NCBI GenBank assembly: GCA_021781745.1
Contig: JAJXWH010000006.1
Coordinates: 1-64,000 of the forward strand
Reading direction: 5' to 3'
Length of the DNA: 64,000 bases
Origin: Bacillota bacterium
GTDB lineage: Bacteria > Bacillota > Clostridia > Clostridiales > Clostridiaceae
The position numbers and the translations under genes were made by a program. Positions 9,241-17,295 of the stretch are shown one piece after another (position 1 is the stretch's first letter; every line of letters starts with the position of its first letter). The notes under the pieces were generated by a model. That model saw only the letters and a list, made by a program, of their open reading frames with translations, had not been told where the DNA came from and did no database searches.

Positions 9241-9284
9241 ATATAAATCTAACGACTTTCCAACCTAAACTGTCAGATTTATAT
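9241..9284. repeat. Inverted repeat in a gene-free stretch
   Basis: ATATAAATCT (9241-9250) pairs with AGATTTATAT (9275-9284). It lies in the non-coding stretch 9032-9427 next to the transposase, whose left end must fall in this region. The rest of this stretch shows no ORF or other structure that I can name. Confidence 0.35.
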
Positions 9285-9427
9285 GTCATATTCGAGTTAT
9301 TAAAGCATTTAGATAGTTAAGTGCATCCCTATTTTGTCTTAGCGTGGGTTTTGTCGGAAATATTGGAGGTACCCCTACAGGAAAATATTATTCATTCTTA
9401 TTCCCACCCTAGCAATTTCTTTTCTAA

Positions 9428-9630
9428 TTAATCATATTGTCTAGCCTCAAAATTATTAAATAAATTATTATTTATCTCTTGATCTTTCCAATCTTCTTTT
9501 ATTTTTTCAATATCATCTTCTGCAATATTAAATATTGCTAATGATCCATCATCATTTATATTGGGGGCGCTTTTCACACCCGTAATTATTATCAATATTA
9601 ACTAATTTTAAACCTTTTTATTCCTATTAA
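9428..9630 (-). pseudogene. Decayed C-terminal coding fragment
   Basis: A minus-strand frame ending at TAA 9428-9430 reads GSLAIFNIAEDDIEKIKEDW, then 'KDQEINNNLFNNFEARQYD'. Upstream, a different frame reads VNIDNNYGCEKRPQY, so a frameshift near 9575 appears to separate two parts of one former gene. There is no start. The family is not recognised. It belongs with the other debris of the island. Confidence 0.4.
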
Positions 9631-9852
9631 TATATTTTTCTTTAATGTATATTGGAGTGTATTTTTATATCTTTACCTTAGTTTTATCTATACAAAATAT
9701 CCAATAAATAATTTTCTTGAAATTACTTATAATCTAATATATACTATAAAAAATTAACTTAATCTATATTACATAAATATATGCATTATAAAAATAACAC
9801 AATAGTAACACAACACAGATAACTTTTTTTATGATGTTACATGATGAAATAA

Positions 9853-9939
9853 AATCAACAAACCTTAAAAGACGCTATAAAATATATTAAAATTCAAATC
9901 CACGAACTCCAGGAACAAGCGAGTTCTAATTACTTCTAA
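9853..9939 (+). pseudogene. C-terminal fragment, 28 codons
   Basis: A plus-strand frame without a start, following an in-frame TAA, reads NQQTLKDAIKYIKIQIHELQ and ends EQASSNYF. It is helical and amphipathic and is followed by a hairpin terminator, so it looks like the end of a small gene that lost its 5' part. The stretch 9940-10295 beyond the terminator shows nothing coding. Confidence 0.3.
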
Positions 9940-9970
9940 TTTGCAAATTAAAATATATTTTATTAATTCA

Positions 9971-10001
9971 AAAAGGGGATAAAGTTGACTTATCTCCTTT
10001 T
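9971..10001 (+). terminator. Hairpin terminator
   Basis: AAAAGGGGATA (9971-9981) pairs with TATCTCCTTTT (9991-10001) with one G-T wobble. The stem's 3' side ends in T residues. It follows the fragment ending at 9939. Confidence 0.5.
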
Positions 10002-10295
10002 CACTAATTTTATTAATTATATACCTTTTTTAAATTAATTATTTTTTAGCATTGATTTCTTATTTTCATATTCTAGTTGCATCATATTATATGGTGTTTA
10101 TACCGCTGCTTCTTTATAGAATTATTTCTCCAAATTAAATATATGTATTAATATCCTTTTGTATGGCATTTATATGGTATTTATCCTTCCGAAACCTATA
10201 AACATTAATATTCTTATATTGTTTAACTCAATTTACATTGTGTTACATGTCTATACAATATATACAAGATGATAATACCTATTTATTGCTCTCCC

Positions 10296-12161
10296 CTAAT
10301 CTTGTATTGAATATATGTCAGAAAACTCTATTTCAATTCTCTCCACATTTGTTTCAAAAAGCATATTATTCATATAATCTTCATTTTCAACTGGCAGCAC
10401 AGGCAGTTCTATTGAAAATTCACTACCTTCACCTTCAGTACTTACCACACTTATCTTTCCATTATGCATTTCAATAAAAGATTTTACTAGATATAGTCCT
10501 ATTCCAGTTCCCTCACATTGTCTAGAAAGTGAAGAATTTGCTTGTCCAAAACGCTCAAATATAACATGGAGCTTATTTTGAGGAATTCCATCTCCCTCAT
10601 CCTTTACCTTAATGACAATGCTTGATTCATTATCCAATAAATCTACATATATGTGCCCTCTAGGATGGCTATATTTAAAAGCATTAGATATTAAATTTAG
10701 CATTATACGTTCTATCATATCATGATCAAATCCCATAATTCTTTCTTCAATTTCTGTATCAAATATAAGTTCTATATCCCTGCTTTTTACATAACTAGCC
10801 ACTGATTGAACAATGTCTTCTACAACACTTACTATATTACCATTTTTTTTGTTAATTTTTATAAATCCAGAATCTAGTTTAGTTATATCTAAAAGATTAT
10901 TTATTAACCTGATCATTCTTTTACAATTTTGTTTCATTGTTTTTAAGTAAGACTTACACTTATCAATACTATATAGATCGTAATTATCTAGATGCATATT
11001 TATAGTCTGAATAGCAACATAAATAACATTAACAGGTGTCTTAAGTTCATGAGACATATTAGTAAAAAAGTCCATTATCAGGTTATTAAACTCTCTAGTT
11101 TCATTAAGTAATTTTAAATTTTTCTCTGCATCCAGCTCTAAAGTTTCTACTTTCTTTTCAGATGTTATATCGAGCAAAAAAGTCAGTATAGAAGGTTCTC
11201 CTCTATAAGTAAAAAAAGATGATGTATTGCGTACAGGTATGGCCTCACCATTGTAATTTATTATATTTTCATCTTCTATAATCTTTAATAGCTTCTTATC
11301 TATAATCTCTAAATATTTATTTTCAATATTTCTTTGAAATCCATCTAAATAGTGATTATAAAAAGTTTCTCCGTTCAAGTCCATTGGATTTTTATATCCT
11401 AATAATTTGCTAGCACTTTCATTAGCATATATAATTTTTCCATCTTTATGTACAATAATTGAATTTAACGAATTTTCAAATAACATATCATAACAAATTT
11501 TATTATTTAATAATAACGATTCCATCTCTTTTCTTTGTTTATCTTTTTCTTCTAATTCACAGCTTAAAATATTAAGGGTCTCATCTTTCTTTTTATTATT
11601 TTCAAACTCCATATCAACATAATACCCAAGTATCCACGCAACAAAAATAAATACCCCTGTCATTATTAAATCTTTTTGAAAATATGAATTAATTCCATCA
11701 TTAAGTGGAGCATATAATAGATCTGCTCCGAGTATAAAAATAGAAGAAAAAAGTGAAGTTATAATTCCATAGTGAGAACCATATTGAATTACTGAAGATA
11801 TTATTAATAATAGAAACAAATATTTATATTCACTTTCATAAACTGTAGATAAATATATTGGTAACGAAATAATTGATATAAAAAAAATGTTTTCTAATAG
11901 CCATGAAATTCTGAATACATTTGATGATTGAGATATTCTATTTCCAATTATAAACCAAATAATATAACATATTCCAGTAATACATAAAAAAAATCCTGTA
12001 GTATACAGATTAAATTGACCATTATCTTTTATATTTAAATTAGTCCAATACTTCGGTAAATTCATATATATAATTATACTAATAAATACTATTATTGCAA
12101 TTTTAACAATGGATAGTATTATAGATAAATTGCTTTCGTTTTTATTTATAAATGTATTCAT
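10296..12161 (-). CDS. PAS-domain sensor histidine kinase, orphan
   Basis: A 621-residue membrane kinase. Residues 1-190 hold about seven hydrophobic segments, followed by a short coiled coil (190-215). A PAS domain (about 220-330) includes 'NSIIVHKDGKIIYANESASKLLGY'. The HisKA segment carries the phospho-acceptor in 'MSHELKTPVNV', and the HATPase domain has NLISNAFKYS, DEGDGIP, FERFGQANSS and GTGIGLYLVK. It lacks a receiver domain and no response regulator is adjacent. Start 12161 is used because AGGAGG precedes it by 8 bases; the ATG 42 bases upstream has no such site. It lies downstream of the agr remnants but a terminator separates them. Confidence 0.85.
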   Translation of the reverse strand: MNTFINKNESNLSIILSIVKIAIIVFISIIIYMNLPKYWTNLNIKDNGQFNLYTTGFFLCITGICYIIWFIIGNRISQSSNVFRISWLLENIFFISIISLPIYLSTVYESEYKYLFLLLIISSVIQYGSHYGIITSLFSSIFILGADLLYAPLNDGINSYFQKDLIMTGVFIFVAWILGYYVDMEFENNKKKDETLNILSCELEEKDKQRKEMESLLLNNKICYDMLFENSLNSIIVHKDGKIIYANESASKLLGYKNPMDLNGETFYNHYLDGFQRNIENKYLEIIDKKLLKIIEDENIINYNGEAIPVRNTSSFFTYRGEPSILTFLLDITSEKKVETLELDAEKNLKLLNETREFNNLIMDFFTNMSHELKTPVNVIYVAIQTINMHLDNYDLYSIDKCKSYLKTMKQNCKRMIRLINNLLDITKLDSGFIKINKKNGNIVSVVEDIVQSVASYVKSRDIELIFDTEIEERIMGFDHDMIERIMLNLISNAFKYSHPRGHIYVDLLDNESSIVIKVKDEGDGIPQNKLHVIFERFGQANSSLSRQCEGTGIGLYLVKSFIEMHNGKISVVSTEGEGSEFSIELPVLPVENEDYMNNMLFETNVERIEIEFSDIYSIQD

Positions 12162-12202
12162 AAGGTAACCTCCTAGTATTATAAGCAAGACTGCATAAAT
12201 CA

Positions 12203-12245
12203 AAAGTAAAAATTGTTAATTAACTAAATCAACAATTTTTACTTT
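12203..12245 (-). terminator. Terminator after agrD copy 1
   Basis: Perfect 15-bp inverted repeat (AAAGTAAAAATTGTT / AACAATTTTTACTTT) with a 13-base loop between agrD and the histidine kinase. The 3' side is T-rich on the minus strand. Confidence 0.65.
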
Positions 12246-12275
12246 AAATATTGTTTTAATTTAATTTTTTATATA

Positions 12276-12410
12276 CTATTTTCTTAGACACTTTGGTTCT
12301 TCTGGTTGAAATGTGCTCCAAGAACAAGCTGACGCTGAAACAGAAAATGCCATCTTGGTGCAAATATATGATGTAATTGTAGTAATTAATTTATTAATTT
12401 GATTTCTCAT
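12276..12410 (-). CDS. agrD: AgrD-like autoinducer prepeptide, copy 1
   Basis: A 44-residue prepeptide with the AgrD layout: an amphipathic N-terminal leader (MRNQINKLITTITSYICTKM), a core reading SASACSWSTFQ, and an acidic recognition tail PEEPKCLRK. The clostridial AgrD tail is QPEEPKxLR, so the match is good. The mature peptide probably starts at or near the Cys of CSWST and is closed as a thiolactone. Start ATG 12408-12410; the longer frame starting at 12467 carries the AgrB C-terminus. It needs an AgrB protease, and the local agrB copies are broken, so processing would require another AgrB. Confidence 0.8.
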   Translation of the reverse strand: MRNQINKLITTITSYICTKMAFSVSASACSWSTFQPEEPKCLRK

Positions 12411-12540
12411 AATTACTGACCCTCTTTCCATAATATATTTTAAAGCAAAGTCAACTTTGTTTAACAAACTAACTCCAATTTTAGTAAGTGTGACAGTGTT
12501 CTATAAGATTTCAGTACCAATACTCTCCACAAATTTAATT
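12411..12540 (-). pseudogene. agrB 3' remnant, copy 1
   Basis: The frame upstream of agrD copy 1 reads KFVESIGTEIL, stop, NTVTLTKIGVSLLNKVDFAL and matches the C-terminus of the neighbouring agrB remnant (KFIESISLGILWKTIVLTKI) with an in-frame stop where the other has Trp. Together with agrD copy 1 it forms a roughly 265-bp unit repeated in tandem at 12541-12800. Confidence 0.65.
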
Positions 12541-12549
12541 TTTTACATA

Positions 12550-12684
12550 CTACTTTCTTAAACACTTTGGTTCTTCTGGTTGAAATGTACTCCAAGAACA
12601 AGCTGATGCTGAAACAGAAAATGCCATCTTTGTGCAAATATATGATGTAATTATAGTAATTAATTTATTAATTTGATTTTTCAT
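12550..12684 (-). CDS. agrD: AgrD-like autoinducer prepeptide, copy 2
   Basis: A 44-residue prepeptide almost identical to copy 1: leader MKNQINKLITIITSYICTKM, then the same SASACSWSTFQ core and PEEPKCLRK tail, ending at TAG 12550-12552. The core is identical in both copies, so both would give the same signal. Leader changes are R2K and T11I. A GAGGGTGAGT site lies just upstream of ATG. It follows the deleted agrB at 12691. Confidence 0.8.
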   Translation of the reverse strand: MKNQINKLITIITSYICTKMAFSVSASACSWSTFQPEEPKCLRK

Positions 12685-12690
12685 AGTTAC

Positions 12691-13039
12691 TCACCCTCTT
12701 TCCATAATATATTTTAAAACAAAATCAACTTTGTTTAATAAACTAATTCCAATTTTAGTAAGCACAATGGTCTTCCATAGGATTCCCAAACTAATACTTT
12801 CTATGAATTTAATGCAATACAAATCCGCATGTTTTTTTACTTCAATATTAGTAATAGGTTTCTTAATGCTGTCTGCAGATGCATTTTTGCTACTATTATG
12901 AAAGCTATACGTATTAGCAGTACTGTAAACATATTCAACTTGTATAATATATGATAATTTTTTCTTCATCTTTGCTGACATCCAAAGATAATTTAGCATT
13001 GCTAACTATTTTGATCTCCATTTTTTCAGTTAGAGACAT
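12691..13039 (-). pseudogene. agrB with internal deletion and frameshift
   Basis: From ATG 13037-13039 the frame reads MSLTEKMEIKIVSNAKLSLD, then 'VSKDEEKIIIYYTS' and a stop, which is an AgrB N-terminus (cf. SLSKKDILKIQYTLE in the intact copy at 54910). In another frame, residues such as NASADSIKKPITNIEVKK and SLGILWKTIVLTKIGISLL match the AgrB C-terminus. The middle, with the catalytic His and Cys, is missing: about 350 bp remain of the usual 600 or more. It overlaps the end of the upstream membrane gene by 14 bases. Confidence 0.7.
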
Positions 13040-13493
13040 TTTTTGTTCCTTCCTTCATATTTAATAAATAATTAAATATTATGATAGATAGCAATAGGAT
13101 AATTAAAGATGGTGTACCAACTAAACACTTTATAAGAGGATTTGAAAATTCAATACTTGTATCGATATTTAATAAATTTAACATAATCATATTTAAAAAT
13201 TCACCTAAGGTAAGTAAAAAATATACTAGCAAAGTACTATATATAGATTTAATTATAGGTATCCTAATAATAACCATAATACTTATAATCAGAATCATAT
13301 TGATTATCATATGTACACCAAAATATATAGGAAGCCACCTTACAAAAAAGGTTAATATAGATAATATTACACTCGAAAATATATATTTAAGTATATCAAT
13401 AGATTTCCTAGAAATTACATGTATTCCCCATACCATAGCAAATATTTCTGGAAGAGTTCTCAGTAAAAATTCTATCCAAGTAAGTTTCAACAT
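13026..13493 (-). CDS. AgrC-like membrane sensor without kinase, copy A
   Basis: A 155-residue protein made almost entirely of membrane helices (about 10-25, 33-55, 58-80, 85-105, 125-147). Size and arrangement resemble the N-terminal sensor region of AgrC-type GHKL kinases, but it ends at NMKEGTKNVSN without HisKA or HATPase. AAGGATG precedes the ATG. It is followed by agrB and agrD remnants, so it was part of an agr cassette. It could be a signal-binding decoy, a partner of a split kinase, or a degenerate AgrC; the ORF is intact and duplicated, which argues against simple decay. Confidence 0.6.
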   Translation of the reverse strand: MLKLTWIEFLLRTLPEIFAMVWGIHVISRKSIDILKYIFSSVILSILTFFVRWLPIYFGVHMIINMILIISIMVIIRIPIIKSIYSTLLVYFLLTLGEFLNMIMLNLLNIDTSIEFSNPLIKCLVGTPSLIILLLSIIIFNYLLNMKEGTKNVSN

Positions 13494-13869
13494 ATTGTAA
13501 CATCCTTTCTTCCATATCTAATCTATAGAACTAAAAAACAAATTTATAGTTCACTTCAACAGGTCACATACTTTATAACTTTAACTTCTATATAATGTAT
13601 TATTCTCCATCAACTATATTATTCCTTCTTTATTTTACAAAAATAATACATATAATTCTAAATAAAATAAAATTTTATAAAAATAGGTATTCGTGTAATA
13701 TAGTAGTTTAACAATTATAAAATTTATACCATATTACAAATTAATGGTAATTTATATATAGAAGGAACATATTAACTAATGATTTAAAAACATATTTAGA
13801 AAACTTAAATAGTCCCTAGAGCACACTATTTTATCGAGTGGTTTGGGAACAATTATCAACATATAATTC
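13494..13869. other. Intergenic stretch between two agr cassettes
   Basis: No ORF. It holds a motif near 13570-13605 (TAACTTTAACTTCTATATAA then TGTATTATTCTCC) that recurs at about 14480-14515 upstream of the second cassette, so both are probably the leftward promoter or control region. The remainder is AT-rich sequence without recognisable structure. Confidence 0.4.
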
Positions 13870-13937
13870 ATTAACCATTAAAAAATAATTTCGTATTATT
13901 CTCCATTTGAATCGCTATTCTTTCAATTTAGATACAT
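13870..13937 (-). pseudogene. agrB 5' remnant, cassette B
   Basis: Directly after membrane gene copy B, the minus strand from 13937 starts ATGTATCTAAATTG and aligns base by base with the agrB start at 13039 (ATGTCTCTAACTG) for about 50 bases, but has stops within ten codons. The rest of agrB and its agrD are gone. The start overlaps the membrane gene by 10 bases, as in cassette A. Confidence 0.5.
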
Positions 13938-14392
13938 TTTTTCATTCTTACTTCATTATTTAATAAATAATTAATTATTATTATAGATAGCAAGAGAAAA
14001 ATTAAAGATGGTAAATTATATATGCATTTTATAAAGGGATTTATAAATTGAATACTTGTATTTATGTTTAATAAATTCAATAAAATCATATTTAAAAATT
14101 CACCTAAAGAAAGCGTGAAAAACATTAATAATGTACTATACATAGCTTTTATTATTTGTATTCCAATAATAGCCATAATACTTATCATTAAAATTATATT
14201 AATCATTATATGTACACCAAAATATATAGGTAGCCATCTTACAAAAAAGATTAATATGGATAATATTACACTAGAAAATATATATTTAGGCATATCAATA
14301 CATTTCCCAGAAATCACACGTATTCCCCATACCATAATAGATATTTCCGGAAGAGCTCTCAAGAAAAATTCTATCCAAGTAAGTTTCAACAT
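13928..14392 (-). CDS. AgrC-like membrane sensor without kinase, copy B
   Basis: A 154-residue paralogue of the protein at 13026-13493, very similar along its length (both begin MLKLTWIEF and share YIFSSVILSIL and FFVRWLPIYFGVH). It ends NNEVRMKKCI, again without kinase domains. GGAGGG lies 8 bases before the start. Conservation of the membrane part in both copies, while agrB decayed around them, suggests that it is or recently was a functional product. Confidence 0.6.
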   Translation of the reverse strand: MLKLTWIEFFLRALPEISIMVWGIRVISGKCIDMPKYIFSSVILSILIFFVRWLPIYFGVHIMINIILMISIMAIIGIQIIKAMYSTLLMFFTLSLGEFLNMILLNLLNINTSIQFINPFIKCIYNLPSLIFLLLSIIIINYLLNNEVRMKKCI

Positions 14393-14634
14393 ATTGTAAC
14401 CCTCCTTCTCTGGTAAATAATCCCCTAAAACTAAAAAACAAACTTATAATATATTTTTAAAAATTATATGCACTATTGCTCTAACTTTAACTCTATATAA
14501 TGTATTATTCGCCACAATATTTATAATTCCTTCCCTTTTTAACTTTTTTTACTAAATAAGTAATATATTTTACTGTTTTGTGTAAAATATATTAAATAGG
14601 TCATATTGATTTCTAATTTTTAAAATAAAATAGC
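14393..14634. other. Leader region of agr cassette B
   Basis: No ORF. It carries the TAACTTTAACTCTATATAAT motif (about 14480-14500) shared with cassette A, read leftward as a probable promoter region. The downstream part is AT-rich and ends at the serC terminator. Confidence 0.35.
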
Positions 14635-14657
14635 CTAAAGTATCTCTTATACTTTAG
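14635..14657 (-). terminator. serC terminator
   Basis: CTAAAGTAT (14635-14643) pairs with ATACTTTAG (14649-14657), followed on the minus strand by GCTATTTTATTTT. It lies 40 bases past the serC stop. Confidence 0.75.
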
Positions 14658-14696
14658 ACTATCATAAAAATTCATTTATAAATTTATAATAATTTA

Positions 14697-15779
14697 TTAT
14701 TTGTTTTCTTCTTCGAATTTCTTCATGAACTCAACTAAAGCTTTAACACCTTCTGTTGGCATAGCGTTATATATACTTGCTCTCATACCACCAACAGTTC
14801 TGTGTCCTTTTAAGTTCTCAAATCCTGCTGCTTTAGCTTCTTTTACAAATTTAGCATCTAATTCATCTGAACCAGTTACGAATGGCACGTTCATTAGAGA
14901 ACGATCTTTCTTTACAACTGTTCCTTTGAACATGCTGCTTGAATCTAAATAATTATATAATATAGCAGCTTTTTCTTCATTAATTTTCTTCATTGCTTCT
15001 AAGCCGCCTATATTCTTAACCCAATTAAATACTTTTCCACAGATATATATTCCATATGCTGGTGGTGTATTATATAATGAATTGTTATCTGCATGAATCT
15101 TGTATCTTAACATAGTTGGAGTACCTGGTAATACATCATCTGTAATTAAATCTTCACGGATTATTACTACTACAACTCCTGCTGGTCCTGCATTCTTTTG
15201 AACTCCAGCAAAAATTAAGCCATATTTAGTTACGTCTACTGGTTCTGATAAGAAATCTGATGACATATCAGCTACTAATATCTTATCTCCTACTTCTGGT
15301 AGATCGTTATATTTAGTTCCATAGATTGTATTGTTATGACATATGTAAACATAGTCTGCATCATCTGAAATTTTTAAATCTTTTAAATCTGGTATATATG
15401 AGAAAGTTTTGTCTTCTGAAGAAGCTAATATATTAACTTTTCCAAATATTTTTGCTTCTGATGCTGCCTTTTTAGCCCATTGCCCTGTAATAATATGATC
15501 TACAACTTTATTCTTCATTAAATTCATTGGAATCATTGCAAATTGTTGTGATGCCCCACCTTGAAGGAATAAAACCTTATAGTTATCTGGAATATTCATT
15601 AATTCTCTTAATGTTTTTTCAGCATCTGTGATGATTCCTTCGAACGCTTTAGAACGATGACTCATCTCCATTACTGACATCCCAGTACCTTTGTAATCTA
15701 ACATTTCCTCTGCTGCTTCTTTAAGAACCTCTTCTGGCAATACAGCAGGTCCTGCTGAAAAATTATAAACTCTTGACAT
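14697..15779 (-). CDS. serC: Phosphoserine aminotransferase
   Basis: A 360-residue cytosolic PLP enzyme that converts 3-phosphohydroxypyruvate and glutamate to phosphoserine in serine biosynthesis. The family N-terminus (MSRVYNFSAGPAVLP) is present, as are 'LQGGASQQF' near residue 75, the PLP aspartate region VADMSSDFLSEP, and the Schiff-base Lys in GVQKNAGPAG (about 198). The C-terminus 'HRTVGGMRASIYNAMP' is also typical, and the length is standard. GGGGGC lies just before the start. It is monocistronic: a terminator follows and the next gene upstream is divergent. No serA is nearby. Confidence 0.95.
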   Translation of the reverse strand: MSRVYNFSAGPAVLPEEVLKEAAEEMLDYKGTGMSVMEMSHRSKAFEGIITDAEKTLRELMNIPDNYKVLFLQGGASQQFAMIPMNLMKNKVVDHIITGQWAKKAASEAKIFGKVNILASSEDKTFSYIPDLKDLKISDDADYVYICHNNTIYGTKYNDLPEVGDKILVADMSSDFLSEPVDVTKYGLIFAGVQKNAGPAGVVVVIIREDLITDDVLPGTPTMLRYKIHADNNSLYNTPPAYGIYICGKVFNWVKNIGGLEAMKKINEEKAAILYNYLDSSSMFKGTVVKKDRSLMNVPFVTGSDELDAKFVKEAKAAGFENLKGHRTVGGMRASIYNAMPTEGVKALVEFMKKFEEENK

Positions 15780-16152
15780 TCAAAAAGCCCCCTTGTGATA
15801 TTTTATTTGTAATCTATAATATTATAACACAATTTAATTATCAAGTAACAAATTTATCACCTATAATAACATAAAATTTTAAAATATTCCGAAATTAATA
15901 TAATTTATTTACAATGTACTCTCTTAATGACACAACCATTTTATGTTTAATCGGCCTCACTTCTTCCTATTATATACAAATTTATTACTTGTTTTATAAT
16001 ATAATAATATTAATCATTTATAATGATATATTTTTTCCTATAATACTATAAATTAACCAATTTTGCTGATATACTACTATTATATACAATATACCAACTG
16101 CAAATTATGTTGTAAATTGTACTATAACCAAACACTTGAGGAGACGATAACA
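15780..16152. other. Divergent promoter region, serC / HD-GYP gene
   Basis: 373 bases without a gene, AT-rich, containing the two opposite promoters. I see no T-box, riboswitch or clear palindrome here. Confidence 0.4.
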
Positions 16153-17238
16153 ATGAGATTAGTTCCAATTGAATGTGTAAAGCCAAATACAACTATTGGC
16201 AAAACATTATATGATGCTGATGGAAGAGTATTAGTAAGAGCCGGAGTAATTCTAAGCGAAAGAATTATTTCTAAGATAAGAGATATTAATATTCTATCAA
16301 TATATGTTATTGACGAATATAGTTCTGAGGAAATTGAAGATATTATTAAGCCCGAATTAAGGCAAAAGGCTATTCTAACAATAAAGGAAGCCTTCTCCAA
16401 TATAAATAGACTTACAGTTGCTGATAAATTCTCTAAAAAGGAATCTATGTATTTTAATAATATAGAAAATATGGCTGAAGATTTAATTGAAAACGTGTTA
16501 AATAATAATGGTGTATTACTTTCGCTGGTAGATATAAGAAGTATGGATAACTATGTCTATTCACATTCCGTAAATGTCGCTGTAATATCACTTGTTCTGG
16601 GCATGACTTTAAAACTTCCAAGAAGGCAATTACAATCCCTATGCATTGGTGCTTTGCTCCATGACGTCGGTAAGTCATTTATTCCCAGGGAAATTCTTAT
16701 GAAAGAGGAAGAATTAACATCAGAAGAGGTTCAAAAGCTAAAACAACATTCAGCTTTAGGATATAAATATCTATCAGATTCGTACAATCTAAGTGCTGCA
16801 AGTAAAATAATAGCATTGCAACATCATGAAAGACCTGATGGATTAGGATATCCAAATGGCTTGTTAAATGATGAAATAAATATTTTGAGTAAAATTGTTA
16901 GCATAGCTAATGCATATGATACCTTGTCTACAGGCAGACCAAATAAAAAGGCACTGTTTCCAAGTGATGTTTTAGAATATTTAATGTCTAGTGCAGGTAA
17001 AATATTTGATTATGATATAGTTAATACTTTTTGTAAAATAGTAATACCATTTTCTAAGGGGACTCTAGTTGAACTTAGCAATGGCGATGTAGCTGTAGTA
17101 CAAGAAACTCTACCTAACTTTCCTTTAAGACCTATTGTAAAAATTCTAAAGAGCTCAAACTCAGATATAATAAATGAAGAAATTAATTTAATACACGAAA
17201 CTTCTATAGTTATAACAAAGATAAGATATGAAATATAA
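16153..17238 (+). CDS. HD-GYP domain protein (c-di-GMP phosphodiesterase family)
   Basis: A 361-residue cytosolic protein. Residues 1-110 form a DUF3391-like lead domain starting with RLVPIECVKPNTTIGKTL. The HD-GYP domain (about 130-300) carries 'HSVNVAVIS', the metal-binding HD in 'LLHDVGKSFIP', HHERPDGLGYP with an intact GYP, and 'IVSIANAYDTLSTGRP'. HD-GYP enzymes hydrolyse cyclic di-GMP or related dinucleotides. There is no receiver or membrane segment, so the input is unknown. Start 16153 is chosen because GAGGAG precedes it; the frame open from 16063 lacks a site. The gene for a glycosyltransferase follows after 57 bases. Confidence 0.85.
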   Translation: MRLVPIECVKPNTTIGKTLYDADGRVLVRAGVILSERIISKIRDINILSIYVIDEYSSEEIEDIIKPELRQKAILTIKEAFSNINRLTVADKFSKKESMYFNNIENMAEDLIENVLNNNGVLLSLVDIRSMDNYVYSHSVNVAVISLVLGMTLKLPRRQLQSLCIGALLHDVGKSFIPREILMKEEELTSEEVQKLKQHSALGYKYLSDSYNLSAASKIIALQHHERPDGLGYPNGLLNDEINILSKIVSIANAYDTLSTGRPNKKALFPSDVLEYLMSSAGKIFDYDIVNTFCKIVIPFSKGTLVELSNGDVAVVQETLPNFPLRPIVKILKSSNSDIINEEINLIHETSIVITKIRYEI

Positions 17239-17295
17239 AAAATACCTTTTTAATTTAAGTAAATATTGGGTACAATATTTATTGGAGGTGATTTT

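Noticed and set aside
12691-12999. A 102-residue open frame that could be called an independent hypothetical gene
   Set aside because: Its C-terminal half matches the AgrB C-terminus of the adjacent remnant and its N-terminus runs in a different frame from the true agrB start at 13039, so it is part of a deleted agrB.
13081-13500. A 139-residue plus-strand frame opposite the AgrC-like membrane gene
   Set aside because: Its hydrophobic, Ile-rich composition arises from the complement of the membrane helices; the minus-strand frame has the ribosome site and duplicated paralogue.
16063-16152. An N-terminal extension of the HD-GYP protein
   Set aside because: The extension is Tyr/Cys-rich with no ribosome site; GAGGAG directly precedes the ATG at 16153, where family similarity begins.
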